This document shows positions 1 to 8,104 of a DNA stretch of 64,000 bases, piece by piece. The position numbers and the translations under genes were made by a program. The DNA is taken from the NCBI RefSeq assembly GCF_024029675.1, contig NZ_CP097121.1:1364001-1428000 (forward strand). The letters run 5' to 3'. The notes beneath the pieces are model-generated. The model had not been told where the DNA came from, made no database searches, and worked only from the letters and a program-made list of their open reading frames with translations. This stretch comes from Fructilactobacillus carniphilus. GTDB taxonomy: Bacteria; Bacillota; Bacilli; Lactobacillales; Lactobacillaceae. Numbering within the stretch: position 1 is the stretch's first letter; the number at the start of each line of letters is the position of its first letter.

Positions 1-50
1 GTCGACTAGCTTGTCGACACGCCACTTAAAAAACAAAAGGAGTTTAGATC

Positions 51-812
51 ATGCAGTTATCCCCAAAACGCAAAGACCAAATCATCAACTGGGCTTATCG
101 AACGGCAGGTTCGAACTGGTTCGATTTATTGGGAGTCGCTATCGTATTAGCAGCAACCATTTCGGCTGGTTATTACGCCACCACGTTAGCGCAGTCACCG
201 ATTCCGTGGCTCCGCGACAGTACCTGGAAGTGGTTCCCCTTAGGAATTGTCTCCACAATTTCAGCAGTTCTATCTGTGCTATCCACGCGGTACGTGGGTA
301 AGATTAATAACCTCGGAAATCTGATTGGGTTCATTAACATTGTGATTGCGGGGTTCGTGGACTATGCGTTGGGAAACTTTGGGGCGATTTATACCTATCC
401 AATTTCCTTCGTGCTTAATATGCTGGCTTGGTTCACATGGCGGACGATTTTTAAACATCGGAAGGGAACGGTTCCGCACGCTAAAGTTGTGATGCCGTTA
501 ATTGCGGTATTTGCCGTAATTATTAGCTTTGGAATTAACTACTGGGCGTTTCGCCAGGTAAACTTTTTGTTCATCATGACATCGTTAGTTTTTTCATTTT
601 CGTTAATGGCAGATATTTTGAACGTTTTTAAGGTTAAGTCACAATGGACCGCTTGGGGTGTCTATAACGTCCTCCAGTTGGTCCGGAACGTAACGATGGG
701 AAACTGGGCCAACGTTGGTAAGTACATTTACTACGTCCTCAACTCAATGATTTCGTTTGTCTACTGGAAGTTAACGGGAAAATCGGTGATCCAATCTCGG
801 GAGGCTAAATGA
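51..812 (+). CDS. pnuC: PnuC-family nicotinamide mononucleotide/riboside transporter
   Basis: A 253-residue integral membrane protein with about seven hydrophobic segments and the aromatic-rich second half typical of PnuC (an N-x-L-Q-L-x-R-N stretch near residue 210 and an N-S-M-I-S-F-x-Y-W motif near the end). PnuC proteins carry nicotinamide riboside or NMN precursors across the membrane by facilitated diffusion for NAD salvage. The start ATG follows an AAAAGGAG ribosome binding site at 37-44. The stop overlaps the next gene by ATGA, so the two are probably cotranscribed. The family call is confident. The exact substrate (nicotinamide riboside or another vitamin) cannot be read from sequence alone. 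Confidence 0.88.
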   Translation: MQLSPKRKDQIINWAYRTAGSNWFDLLGVAIVLAATISAGYYATTLAQSPIPWLRDSTWKWFPLGIVSTISAVLSVLSTRYVGKINNLGNLIGFINIVIAGFVDYALGNFGAIYTYPISFVLNMLAWFTWRTIFKHRKGTVPHAKVVMPLIAVFAVIISFGINYWAFRQVNFLFIMTSLVFSFSLMADILNVFKVKSQWTAWGVYNVLQLVRNVTMGNWANVGKYIYYVLNSMISFVYWKLTGKSVIQSREAK

Positions 813-1399
813 AAATCATTGACCTTGGCAAGGCCGTTTTACTAATCTTTTTAATCATCTTTGGGGTGTCGTTAGCAACTGCTTTACTGCTGAAAATCAG
901 ACCGGATTGGAACGAACCATTTTTAAAAATTATTCGTGATCTCCTCATTATTGGCTCGATTTTGTGGTATACGCTTCACGCTCACTTAGTTCAATTTCGG
1001 GGCTTGAATTTTAAACTGGACGGACTGGCGTTAGGGGTAGGGTTAATCGTTATGATTGGCTCAGTCCTGTTGGAACCAGATCAAGGTGATTCCATTAAGT
1101 TACTCCCCTACCAGGTGTTACAGGTGCTGATTTTTGCGCCTATTATGGAAGAAGTTATCTGTCGGGGTGTAATTTTTGGTAACTATGCTTCCGAACAGCT
1201 TGTCATTGCAACTTTAGTTTCCACAGTTTTGTTTGTGGCACTTCATTTTTCCACTAATCTAATTGAGATTGTAGAGTTCGTTTTGATTTCACTGATTCTT
1301 TGTTACGTTCAGTTTAAGACGGAAAATGTGCTAAATTGCATTGTGCTCCACTCTTTGTTGAATTTATCCCTGCTAATTGGAAGCCGATTTTTGCAATGA
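809..1399 (+). CDS. CPBP-family intramembrane glutamic endopeptidase
   Basis: A 196-residue polytopic membrane protein with the three motifs of the CAAX protease/bacteriocin-processing (Abi, CPBP) family. These are E114-E115-xxx-R119, F-x-x-x-H with His146, and H181-xxx-N185. Bacterial members are membrane metal-independent or glutamic proteases, often linked to bacteriocin self-immunity or peptide processing, but the substrate here is unknown. It overlaps pnuC by four bases (ATGA), which implies translational coupling, and it is followed by a terminator. Nothing nearby encodes a bacteriocin, so a specific role is not supported. Confidence 0.88.
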   Translation: MKIIDLGKAVLLIFLIIFGVSLATALLLKIRPDWNEPFLKIIRDLLIIGSILWYTLHAHLVQFRGLNFKLDGLALGVGLIVMIGSVLLEPDQGDSIKLLPYQVLQVLIFAPIMEEVICRGVIFGNYASEQLVIATLVSTVLFVALHFSTNLIEIVEFVLISLILCYVQFKTENVLNCIVLHSLLNLSLLIGSRFLQ

Positions 1400-1481
1400 T
1401 AAAGTACTATATAGCTCTGACTCAGACACTAATAGTAATAACAACAAAGACGATGGAAATAACAACTAAAAATTAACGTAG

Positions 1482-1519
1482 AAAGCGTTCTTGAAATTTA
1501 ATTTCAGGAACGCTTTTTT
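1482..1519 (+). terminator. Rho-independent terminator of pnuC-CPBP unit
   Basis: A 16-bp stem (AAAGCGTTCTTGAAAT paired with ATTTCAGGAACGCTTT, one G-U pair) is followed by a T run. It lies about 85 bases after the CPBP stop. The rest of the 1400-1792 gap holds A+T-rich DNA and the opp promoter. Confidence 0.85.
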
Positions 1520-1716
1520 GTTAACAGTTAGTTTTAGTCAGGGAATAATCACTGAATAATTAATTTTTTTAAGTGTGGAATTATTGAAAAAATAAAAAAT
1601 TTTCCCTTGTTTAATGATCATTTACAGTTGGCGATAATAATAGGATGAAAGCGAATTCAAGCCTAAGAAAAAATAAAAAGGTTCGTCATTTTCTTGCTGA
1701 AAAACAAAAAAACGGC

Positions 1717-1745
1717 TTGTAAGTTAAGAAAATGCGTCCTATAAT
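1717..1745 (+). promoter_or_regulatory. Promoter of the opp operon
   Basis: A -35-like TTGTAA (1717-1722), a 17-base spacer and a perfect TATAAT (1740-1745) lie 47 bases before oppD. No leader structure or clear operator is visible. Confidence 0.7.
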
Positions 1746-1792
1746 GAGTAAAATTTAAATTAAAGTTAAGGTATTTATTTGGAGACGATTTT

Positions 1793-2808
1793 ATGACAGC
1801 ACCGACAACAAAACGGCAAACGCTTCTCACGGTTAAGGATTTAACCACCTCATTTAAAATCGATGGGAAGTTTTATCCGGCGATTTCTGAAATTAATATG
1901 AAGATTAAACAAGATGAAATTCTGGCAATTGTGGGTGAATCTGGTTGTGGTAAGAGTACCTTGGTTAATTCCATCATGGGATTACAAGATCCTGCCGAAA
2001 CTAAGATTAGCGGCGAAATCGACTTTGAAGGACAAGATTTAACCCAAATTGATGAGAATACATACAACCAAATTCGGGGCGCCAAGATTGGCATGATCTT
2101 CCAGGATCCATTGTCAGCCCTAGATCCCCTGAAACGGATTGAGGATCAGATTCAAGAAACGTTGATCTATCATACCGATTTAAACGCCAACGAACGGCAC
2201 GCACGGGTGTTGGAATTGTTAGACCAGGTTGGAATTGTGGATCCGAAGCGGACGGCGCACCAATTTCCCCACCAGTTATCTGGGGGAATGCGCCAACGGG
2301 TCGTAATCGCCATTGCAATTGCATGTAAGCCGGATTTCATCATTGCCGATGAACCAAAACCACCGCGCTGGACGTAACGATTCAAGCGCAAATCTTGGAC
2401 TTGTTGCGGAGCATCCAAACTGAAAACCACGCTAGCATCATCCTAATCACTCATGATTTAGGGGTGGTGGCCGAAACCGCCGACTACGTGCACGTTATGT
2501 ATGCTGGTAAGATTGTGGAAAAGGGATCGGTTGACCAAGTCTTCAACGACCCCAAACATCCTTACACTCGTTCATTATTAAAATCAATTCCGCAAGCGGA
2601 CAGTGAAAACGATGATCTTTACGTGATTCAAGGTTCCGTTCCGTCATTGCAAAAGATGCCGCGGACCGGAGATGCCTTTGCACCCCGGATTCCTTGGATT
2701 CCGGCTAGTGACCACGAAGAACATCCTGAGATGCACCGCTTAGAGGATGGTCACGAAGTCCGGTGTACCTGCTACAAGAACTTTTACTTTAAGGAGGAAA
2801 GTGAATAA
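1793..2808 (+). pseudogene. oppD: oppD, oligopeptide ABC transporter ATPase, frameshifted
   Basis: The first of the two Opp ATPases. The N-terminal part is normal, with Walker A G-E-S-G-C-G-K-S at 48-55, L-S-G-G-M at 162-166 and Walker B D-F-I-I-A-D-E-P at 181-188. Directly after D-E-P, at bases 2356-2361, the frame is lost. The expected [11 protein letters not shown] continues only in the -1/+2 frame, and the original frame stops at 2377 after 194 codons. Two extra A residues (or one missing A) in the CCAAAACC stretch explain this. The remaining 140 or so residues, including the H-loop (L-I-T-H-D-L-G) and the C-terminal oligopeptide-binding extension, are intact to 2808. As written, no complete OppD is made. 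The run of A is not a canonical slippery heptamer, so programmed frameshifting is unlikely, but a sequencing error cannot be excluded. Confidence 0.85.
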
Positions 2809-3776
2809 TGAGCTTGTTAACGGTTAACAATTTAAAAGTTCACTTTCCCATTCGCGGCGGCTTTTTCAACCGCGTGGTCGACAAAGTTTACGCCGTCGAC
2901 GGAGTGAGTTTTGAAATCCAACCAGGAGAATCGTTTGGATTAGTTGGAGAATCCGGTTCGGGGAAATCAACGACAGGAAAGACCATCATCGGACTGGAAA
3001 AATCCACGTCCGGTGAGATTCAATTTAACGGGCAGCCGGTTGATACGAAGCACGAACGGGAAAAGCTAAACTACGATAAAGAAGTGCAAATGATTTTCCA
3101 AGATTCTTTTTCGAGTTTGAACCCCCGCAAACGGGTCGAAAGTATCATCGCCGAACCACTGAAAAACTTCGAAAAATTAACTCCCGAACAAGAAAAAATT
3201 CGGGTTTTGCAACTAATGAAGATTGTGGGGCTAGCTCCTGACATGCTGTACAAGTATCCCCACCAATTTTCTGGGGGCCAACGGCAACGGATTGGAATTG
3301 CCCGCGCCGTAGCCACGAACCCGAAGTTGATTATCGCGGACGAACCAGTTTCTGCCTTGGACTTATCGGTTCAGGCGCAGGTCTTGAACTTCATGAAGAA
3401 GATTCAACGTGAGATTGGGGTTTCCTACCTCTTTATCTCTCATGACCTCGGGGTGGTGCGACACATGTGTGACCGAATCGCGATTATGAATCGGGGCCAA
3501 ATCGTTGAAGTTGGTAGTCGAGCCGATATTTATCAACATGCTAAACACATTTACACCCAACGCTTACTCGCTGCCATTCCTAGTACCAACCTCGAAAAAC
3601 GGCAGAGTAACTTGGAACATAGACGAGAGATTGAAAAACAATATCAGGAACATAAAGATGACTACTACGATGAAAACGGTCGGGCCTACCCCATGGTTGA
3701 AGTTAGTCCCGGACATCTGGTCTCATTACCACCCAAAGAAGCACTGCATTACAAGCAATTAAAGGAGGAAGATTAA
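2808..3776 (+). CDS. oppF: OppF, oligopeptide ABC transporter ATP-binding protein
   Basis: A 322-residue ABC ATPase, full length for OppF. It has Walker A G-E-S-G-S-G-K-S near 47, the F-S-G-G-Q signature, Walker B I-I-A-D-E-P-V-S-A-L-D, and the C-terminal oligo_HPY-type extension. It pairs with OppD on the cytoplasmic face of the OppBC channel to drive peptide uptake. The start overlaps the oppD end (ATG at 2808) and is preceded by an AAGGAGG site at 2792-2798. The gene is intact, but its partner OppD is frameshifted, so it may no longer have a heterodimer partner. Confidence 0.93.
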   Translation: MSLLTVNNLKVHFPIRGGFFNRVVDKVYAVDGVSFEIQPGESFGLVGESGSGKSTTGKTIIGLEKSTSGEIQFNGQPVDTKHEREKLNYDKEVQMIFQDSFSSLNPRKRVESIIAEPLKNFEKLTPEQEKIRVLQLMKIVGLAPDMLYKYPHQFSGGQRQRIGIARAVATNPKLIIADEPVSALDLSVQAQVLNFMKKIQREIGVSYLFISHDLGVVRHMCDRIAIMNRGQIVEVGSRADIYQHAKHIYTQRLLAAIPSTNLEKRQSNLEHRREIEKQYQEHKDDYYDENGRAYPMVEVSPGHLVSLPPKEALHYKQLKEED

Positions 3777-3778
3777 TC

Positions 3779-4738
3779 ATGTGGAAAACAATTTTACGCC
3801 GAATCTTGATTATGATTCCCGAATTAATTGTCTTGAGTATCTTGGTGTTCTTGATGGCGAAGGCGATGCCGGGGGATCCATTTACTGGATCTATTAACCC
3901 AAAGAGTAACCCCGCTGAAATTCACCGATTGATGGCGGCCAATGGATTGTTTGATCCGTGGTACGTACAGTACTGGCACTGGGTGGTTAACTTGTTCCAC
4001 GGCAACTTAGGGATGAGTTATGAGTACCAGATGCCCGTGGTGGACTTGATTAAACAACGGGGAATGAACACCCTTTGGTTAGCGGTCTTCACAATGATTC
4101 TGACCTACGCGATTGGATTACCACTCGGAATTTACGCCGGGAAGAATGAAGGAAAATGGCCGGATACCTTAATTCGGATTTACACGTACGTTACGATGTC
4201 GATTCCATTCTTCGTGGTTCTTGTGATTGGAATCTGGATTTTTGGATACGCATTAGGGTGGTTCCCAACTTCAGGTTCTGTCTCACCGAGTGTTTCTGGT
4301 TTAGGACCAACTATTTTATCTCGACTAGGGCACATTATCTTACCGGGTCTCTTGGGAGCTTTATTTGGAACCGTAAATATCATTCAGTACTTACGTTCCC
4401 AAGTAATTGACTCCAAACACTCCGCCTTTGTAAAGACGGAAGTTGCCAAGGGGGTTCCTAGCAAGGCAATCTACCGGCACCACATCTTTAGAAATTCCGT
4501 GTTACCAATTGCCGCTTTCGCCGGCTACTCAATTACTGGATTACTAGCTGGTTCCATCTTTACCGAAATGATTTTCTCGTATCCAGGGATGGGACAACTA
4601 TTCTTAAACGCAGTTAACTTCCGTGATTACACGGTTATCACCACGTTAGTGTTACTGTACGGATTCTTGAACCTTTTAGGGACCCTACTTTCAGATATCG
4701 TCTTGAGTATCGTGGATCCCCGGATTCGGATTGAGTAG
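3779..4738 (+). CDS. oppB: OppB, oligopeptide ABC transporter permease
   Basis: A 319-residue permease with six membrane spans. It has a BPD_transp-type E-A-x-x-x-G-like coupling segment (E-V-A-K-G-V-P around 221-227) and the OppB N-terminal domain that starts W-K-T-I-L-R-R. It forms the membrane channel with OppC. It lies two bases after oppF behind an AAAGGAGGA site, within the opp operon. Length and motifs are normal, with no lesion seen. Confidence 0.93.
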   Translation: MWKTILRRILIMIPELIVLSILVFLMAKAMPGDPFTGSINPKSNPAEIHRLMAANGLFDPWYVQYWHWVVNLFHGNLGMSYEYQMPVVDLIKQRGMNTLWLAVFTMILTYAIGLPLGIYAGKNEGKWPDTLIRIYTYVTMSIPFFVVLVIGIWIFGYALGWFPTSGSVSPSVSGLGPTILSRLGHIILPGLLGALFGTVNIIQYLRSQVIDSKHSAFVKTEVAKGVPSKAIYRHHIFRNSVLPIAAFAGYSITGLLAGSIFTEMIFSYPGMGQLFLNAVNFRDYTVITTLVLLYGFLNLLGTLLSDIVLSIVDPRIRIE

Positions 4739-4753
4739 GAAGGAGGAACGAAG

Positions 4754-5695
4754 ATGGCATATGATTTTAACGGACGCGATGAGTTATCGGATGCCGAATT
4801 GCTAGAGTTATCTAGTGAAGCCGAAAATGAAGCTACGCCCAGTACCATTCGGGTAATGTTCAACGAATTCAAAGCAGATAAAGTCGCGATGGCCTCGGCA
4901 ATCTTTATCGTGGCCTTTATCATATTAGTGGTAATTGGTTCCTTCTTTATAAACGTTCCACAAATCATGCAAACGGATTTGATGGGCTACTATGCGAAAC
5001 CATTTACGAACTATATTTTAGGGGGAGACTCCTCTGGGCGACCAATTCTGTCGCAACTGGTTGTAGGGTCACGGAACTCAATCTTAATTGCGATTGGGCT
5101 AACCGCCATTTCTTCCACCTTTGGGGTGGTATATGGATTAGTTTCTGGATACTACGGAGGTTACGTTGATTTAACCATGCAACGGGTTTATGACTTCATG
5201 ATGATTATCCCGATGTTAATGACAATCATCGTGTTGGTTACGATTATCCCACACTACAACGCGATTACGTTAACCCTATTACTATCCATCTTTTACTGGA
5301 TGGGAACGTCGCGGTTGATTCGGTCTAGTACGTTAGCCGAGTCGCAAAAGGATTACGTTGCTGCATCCAAGGTCTCTGGTACCAGTAATTTCAAGATTAT
5401 GTTCCGATAAATTTTACCGAACATTTCATCTTTAATCATCGTTGATACCACGTTATCCTTTGCGGAAAACATCGGGGTGGAAACGGGACTATCTTACTTA
5501 GGGTTCGGGCTTCCTGATGGCACTCCTTCACTGGGGACGTTAATCGCGAACGCCAACGATCCAAACAACATCACGCAGTATTGGTGGACTTGGTTACCAG
5601 CTGCCTTAGAAATTATTTTGTTATGTTTAGCCATTAGCTACGTGGGCCAAGTATTACGGCGGACCGCCAATGCTTCCCAACGGCGGAGTAACTAA
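4754..5695 (+). pseudogene. oppC: oppC, oligopeptide ABC transporter permease, in-frame stop
   Basis: Reading in one frame from ATG 4754 to the natural stop at 5695 gives a 313-codon OppC with the usual N-terminal cytoplasmic tail, six spans and the coupling helix. Codon 219 (5408-5410) is TAA, where OppC proteins normally carry His in F-R-H-I-L-P-N. The sequence before it ends N-F-K-I-M-F-R, and after it continues I-L-P-N-I-S-S-L-I-I-V-D in the same frame. The stop removes the last two or three spans, so the 218-residue product should not form a working channel. A single C-to-T change from CAA would create TAA. With the oppD frameshift this makes two independent lesions in one transporter. 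Confidence 0.85.
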
Positions 5696-5783
5696 AGTAA
5701 TTAATCATTGAGGGAGGTGGTTGCGAATTTCACATCAGTTACGCGGTTCACAGCATCTAAAATTAAGGGAGGAAAAGCAGAAA

Positions 5784-7571
5784 ATGAAGAAACGATACAA
5801 ACTTGCCATGTGGGGAAGCGCAGCCTTAGTTGCCCTTTCACTGGCCGCCTGTTCTAATGGAGGCGACAGTGCCACGGCGAAAACGCCAAAATTGCCACAA
5901 ACTTTTAGTGCTTCAGGGAAAGCAAGTGAATCCGCTAATAACGGAACTTTGAAGATTGGGGAAGTTTCACCATCACCATTTACAGGGATTTCTGATCCAC
6001 TGTTGATTAGTGCTAAAACCGACCAGGATGTTTTCTTACCTGGTGGTCAAAACAACTTATTTGCCACCGACAATAATTACAAGATTAAGGACGGTGGTTT
6101 GGCCAACCTGCGCTTAGACCGGAAGAACAATACCGCCACAGTTACGCTTCGGAATAATGCTAAGTGGTCTAACGGAATGCCAGTAACGGCCAAAGACGTT
6201 GAATACGCCTACGAGGTGTTGGCTAACCCCCAAACGAAGTCCCAACAATATTCCGAAAACTTTGAAAACATTAAGGGAATGAAGGACTACCACGAAGGAA
6301 AGGCTGCTGGTATTTCAGGAATTACTTTCCCAGATGGTGAAAAAGGGAAGAAGACTGTGATTCACTTTGATCGGGTTACCCCAGCCATGCAATACGCTGG
6401 GAATGACTTTATGTGGGGAACGGTTGAACCATACGAATATTTGAAGGACGTTAAGATTCCTGACTTGGTATCGTCGGAAAAAATCCGGAAAACGCCAATC
6501 TTTACCGGTGCCTACAAGTTGGACAAAGTGGTTGAAGGGGAATCGACTAGTTGGAGTCCAAACAAGTACTACTGGGGCAAGAAGGCTCACATCAAACACA
6601 TTAATATCCAAATTGTTTCTCCAAGTAACGTGACCTCTGCGTTGAAAGCCAAGAAATACGACTTTACTCAAGGAGTTCAAGCTGCAGCTGATTATCCAAA
6701 GATTTCGAAGTTGAGTAATTACAAGGTGGTTGGTGCACCAGAACTAGGTTACTACTACTTTGGATTTAACTTGGGTCACTTAGATACCAAGACGAACACG
6801 CAGGTTACTGACAAGAACAAGAAGATGAGTAACAAGAACTTGCGGCAAGCCATGATGTACGCCATCGATCAAGACGAAGTTACTAAGAAATTTGGGAACG
6901 GAGTTTCATGGCGAGCTAATACCCTGCTTCCACCAGTATTTAAGAAGTATTACGACAAGAATGCTAAAGGGTTTACTTACGATCAAGCGAAGGCGGAAAA
7001 GCTGTTAGACCAAGCTGGTTACAAGAAGAAGGGTAAGTGGCGGACTCAACCAAATGGGAAACCATTGGAAATTAACTTTGCGGCACCAAACAGTTCTGAA
7101 TCAGCTAACGCCACTAGTAAGTACTACGTTCAACAATGGCGTAAGTTAGGCTTGAATGTGAAGTTTACTACTGGAAAGTTAATGGAAACAAACAGTTACT
7201 TTGAAGCTCTACAAAAACCAGATAACAAGGATATTGATGTCTGGAGAGGTGGTTTTAGTGTTAGTTCCGAACCAACTCCGACTGGATTGTACGGTAAAAG
7301 CGCACCATTCAACATGGGTCACTTTGTATCGAAAGAAAACACGCAACTGATGAGTAACATGAACAACGACAAGGCTTGGAACGAAAAGTACCGGGCTAAA
7401 CAATTTAAAGACTGGCAAGAATACATGAACAAGGAAACGGCTTACGCTCCTGCTTCGTTCTCTCTAGACTGGCAACCAGTTAACAAGCGGGTTAAGGGTT
7501 ACAGCGTTAAACCAGCTGATGGTGACAACGCATTTAGTAACTTGCAACTTACGCAAACTGAAACCAAATAA
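5784..7571 (+). CDS. oppA: OppA, oligopeptide-binding lipoprotein
   Basis: A 595-residue extracytoplasmic solute-binding protein (SBP_bac_5). It has a lipoprotein signal peptide: a basic start M-K-K-R-Y-K, a hydrophobic core and the lipobox L-A-A-C with Cys23. The mature protein shows the family's W-S-N-G-x-P-V-T-A-x-D-V region and the L-R-Q-A-M-x-Y-A-I-D motif. ATG 5784 is preferred to the TTG at 5721 because it follows AAGGGAGGA (5765-5773) and begins a correct signal peptide. It captures peptides for OppBCDF, but since oppC and oppD look broken it may only bind peptides, or work with other ATPases. A terminator follows. Confidence 0.93.
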   Translation: MKKRYKLAMWGSAALVALSLAACSNGGDSATAKTPKLPQTFSASGKASESANNGTLKIGEVSPSPFTGISDPLLISAKTDQDVFLPGGQNNLFATDNNYKIKDGGLANLRLDRKNNTATVTLRNNAKWSNGMPVTAKDVEYAYEVLANPQTKSQQYSENFENIKGMKDYHEGKAAGISGITFPDGEKGKKTVIHFDRVTPAMQYAGNDFMWGTVEPYEYLKDVKIPDLVSSEKIRKTPIFTGAYKLDKVVEGESTSWSPNKYYWGKKAHIKHINIQIVSPSNVTSALKAKKYDFTQGVQAAADYPKISKLSNYKVVGAPELGYYYFGFNLGHLDTKTNTQVTDKNKKMSNKNLRQAMMYAIDQDEVTKKFGNGVSWRANTLLPPVFKKYYDKNAKGFTYDQAKAEKLLDQAGYKKKGKWRTQPNGKPLEINFAAPNSSESANATSKYYVQQWRKLGLNVKFTTGKLMETNSYFEALQKPDNKDIDVWRGGFSVSSEPTPTGLYGKSAPFNMGHFVSKENTQLMSNMNNDKAWNEKYRAKQFKDWQEYMNKETAYAPASFSLDWQPVNKRVKGYSVKPADGDNAFSNLQLTQTETK

Positions 7572-7586
7572 TTTCTAATTTTTGGA

Positions 7587-7618
7587 CCCATAACGATGAA
7601 ATCGTTATGGGTTTTTTT
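7587..7618 (+). terminator. Terminator of opp operon
   Basis: A perfect 11-bp stem (CCCATAACGAT/ATCGTTATGGG) with a short GAA loop and seven T residues, 16 bases after the oppA stop. Confidence 0.9.
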
Positions 7619-7748
7619 ATAACCAGGAGGTGCTAGTATTAGAAAGCAACGAACTAACTTATATCTCATGTTGATCTCTATAGCTTACAAAAGGATGCCT
7701 ATCAATAGAAAGAAACTGGGTTTATTTAGACTGAAAGAAGGGAGAATT

Positions 7749-7916
7749 ATGATTGTAAATAATCTGAATCAGACGATTAGAATTAAAACTAATTCCAAAA
7801 CAGAGTTTAAACGGATGCTAGATGTGATTCGTCCTTCCGCACAAACTAGAAAAAGTTTAGAATACAGGAAGAGTGTGAAACAAGCACAATCCAAATTAAA
7901 TAAAGCATCATTTTAA
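7749..7916 (+). CDS. Small basic hypothetical protein (55 aa)
   Basis: I do not recognise this protein. The ATG at 7749 follows AGAAGGGAG (7736-7744), which is better placed than any upstream start. The product is 55 residues, strongly basic in its second half (many Lys and Arg: K-R-M, R-K-S-L, R-K-S-V-K), hydrophilic and probably helical, with no membrane segment. The coding strand is A+T-rich compared with opp. A second tiny gene with its own ribosome binding site starts 13 bases later. The pair sits alone between the opp terminator and a second terminator, so it may be its own short transcript. Confidence 0.5.
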   Translation: MIVNNLNQTIRIKTNSKTEFKRMLDVIRPSAQTRKSLEYRKSVKQAQSKLNKASF

Positions 7917-7929
7917 AAGGAGCAAACTT

Positions 7930-8037
7930 ATGAACAAAAAACAGATTATTTCGCTAACGACCTTTGCAATTGCTTTGGTTACTTTAGCCATTTCACTGTA
8001 TGATTTTTTGCATGAACTAACGAATTTTGAGGATTAA
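7930..8037 (+). CDS. Tiny single-span membrane peptide (35 aa)
   Basis: A 35-codon frame: ATG at 7930, TAA at 8035-8037. AAAAGGAGC (7915-7923) lies an ideal distance before the start. The peptide has a short basic N-terminus (M-N-K-K-Q), one hydrophobic segment of about 18 residues (residues 6-24) and an acidic tail ending F-E-D. That layout is shared by small membrane peptides and type I toxin-like proteins, but I see no antisense RNA that would make it a toxin-antitoxin pair. It is probably cotranscribed with the basic 55-residue protein just before it. Function unknown. Confidence 0.5.
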   Translation: MNKKQIISLTTFAIALVTLAISLYDFLHELTNFED

Positions 8038-8049
8038 TTTTTGTATAAC

Positions 8050-8090
8050 AAAAGAGCCGCAACCGACCTTCGTCAGTTACGACTCTTTTT
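8050..8090. terminator. Bidirectional terminator between small genes and multicopper oxidase
   Basis: A long stem (AAAAGAGCCGCAACCGAC with GTCAGTTACGACTCTTTT, several G-U pairs) flanked by A and T runs. It lies between convergent genes, so it can serve both strands. Confidence 0.8.
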
Positions 8091-8104
8091 AGTTTACGTT
8101 TAAA

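Noticed and set aside
1-18. GTCGAC repeats at the window edge as a regulatory hairpin
   Set aside because: Two copies of a 6-base self-complementary sequence flank TAGCTT, but the upstream context is missing and no function can be supported.
2354-2362. Programmed -1 frameshift in oppD
   Set aside because: CCAAAACC does not form an X-XXY-YYZ heptamer in the reading frame and no downstream hairpin stands out, so a mutation or sequencing error is more likely.
7668-7748. Longer start for the 55-residue protein
   Set aside because: The upstream ATG codons have no ribosome binding site, while ATG 7749 follows AGAAGGGAG.
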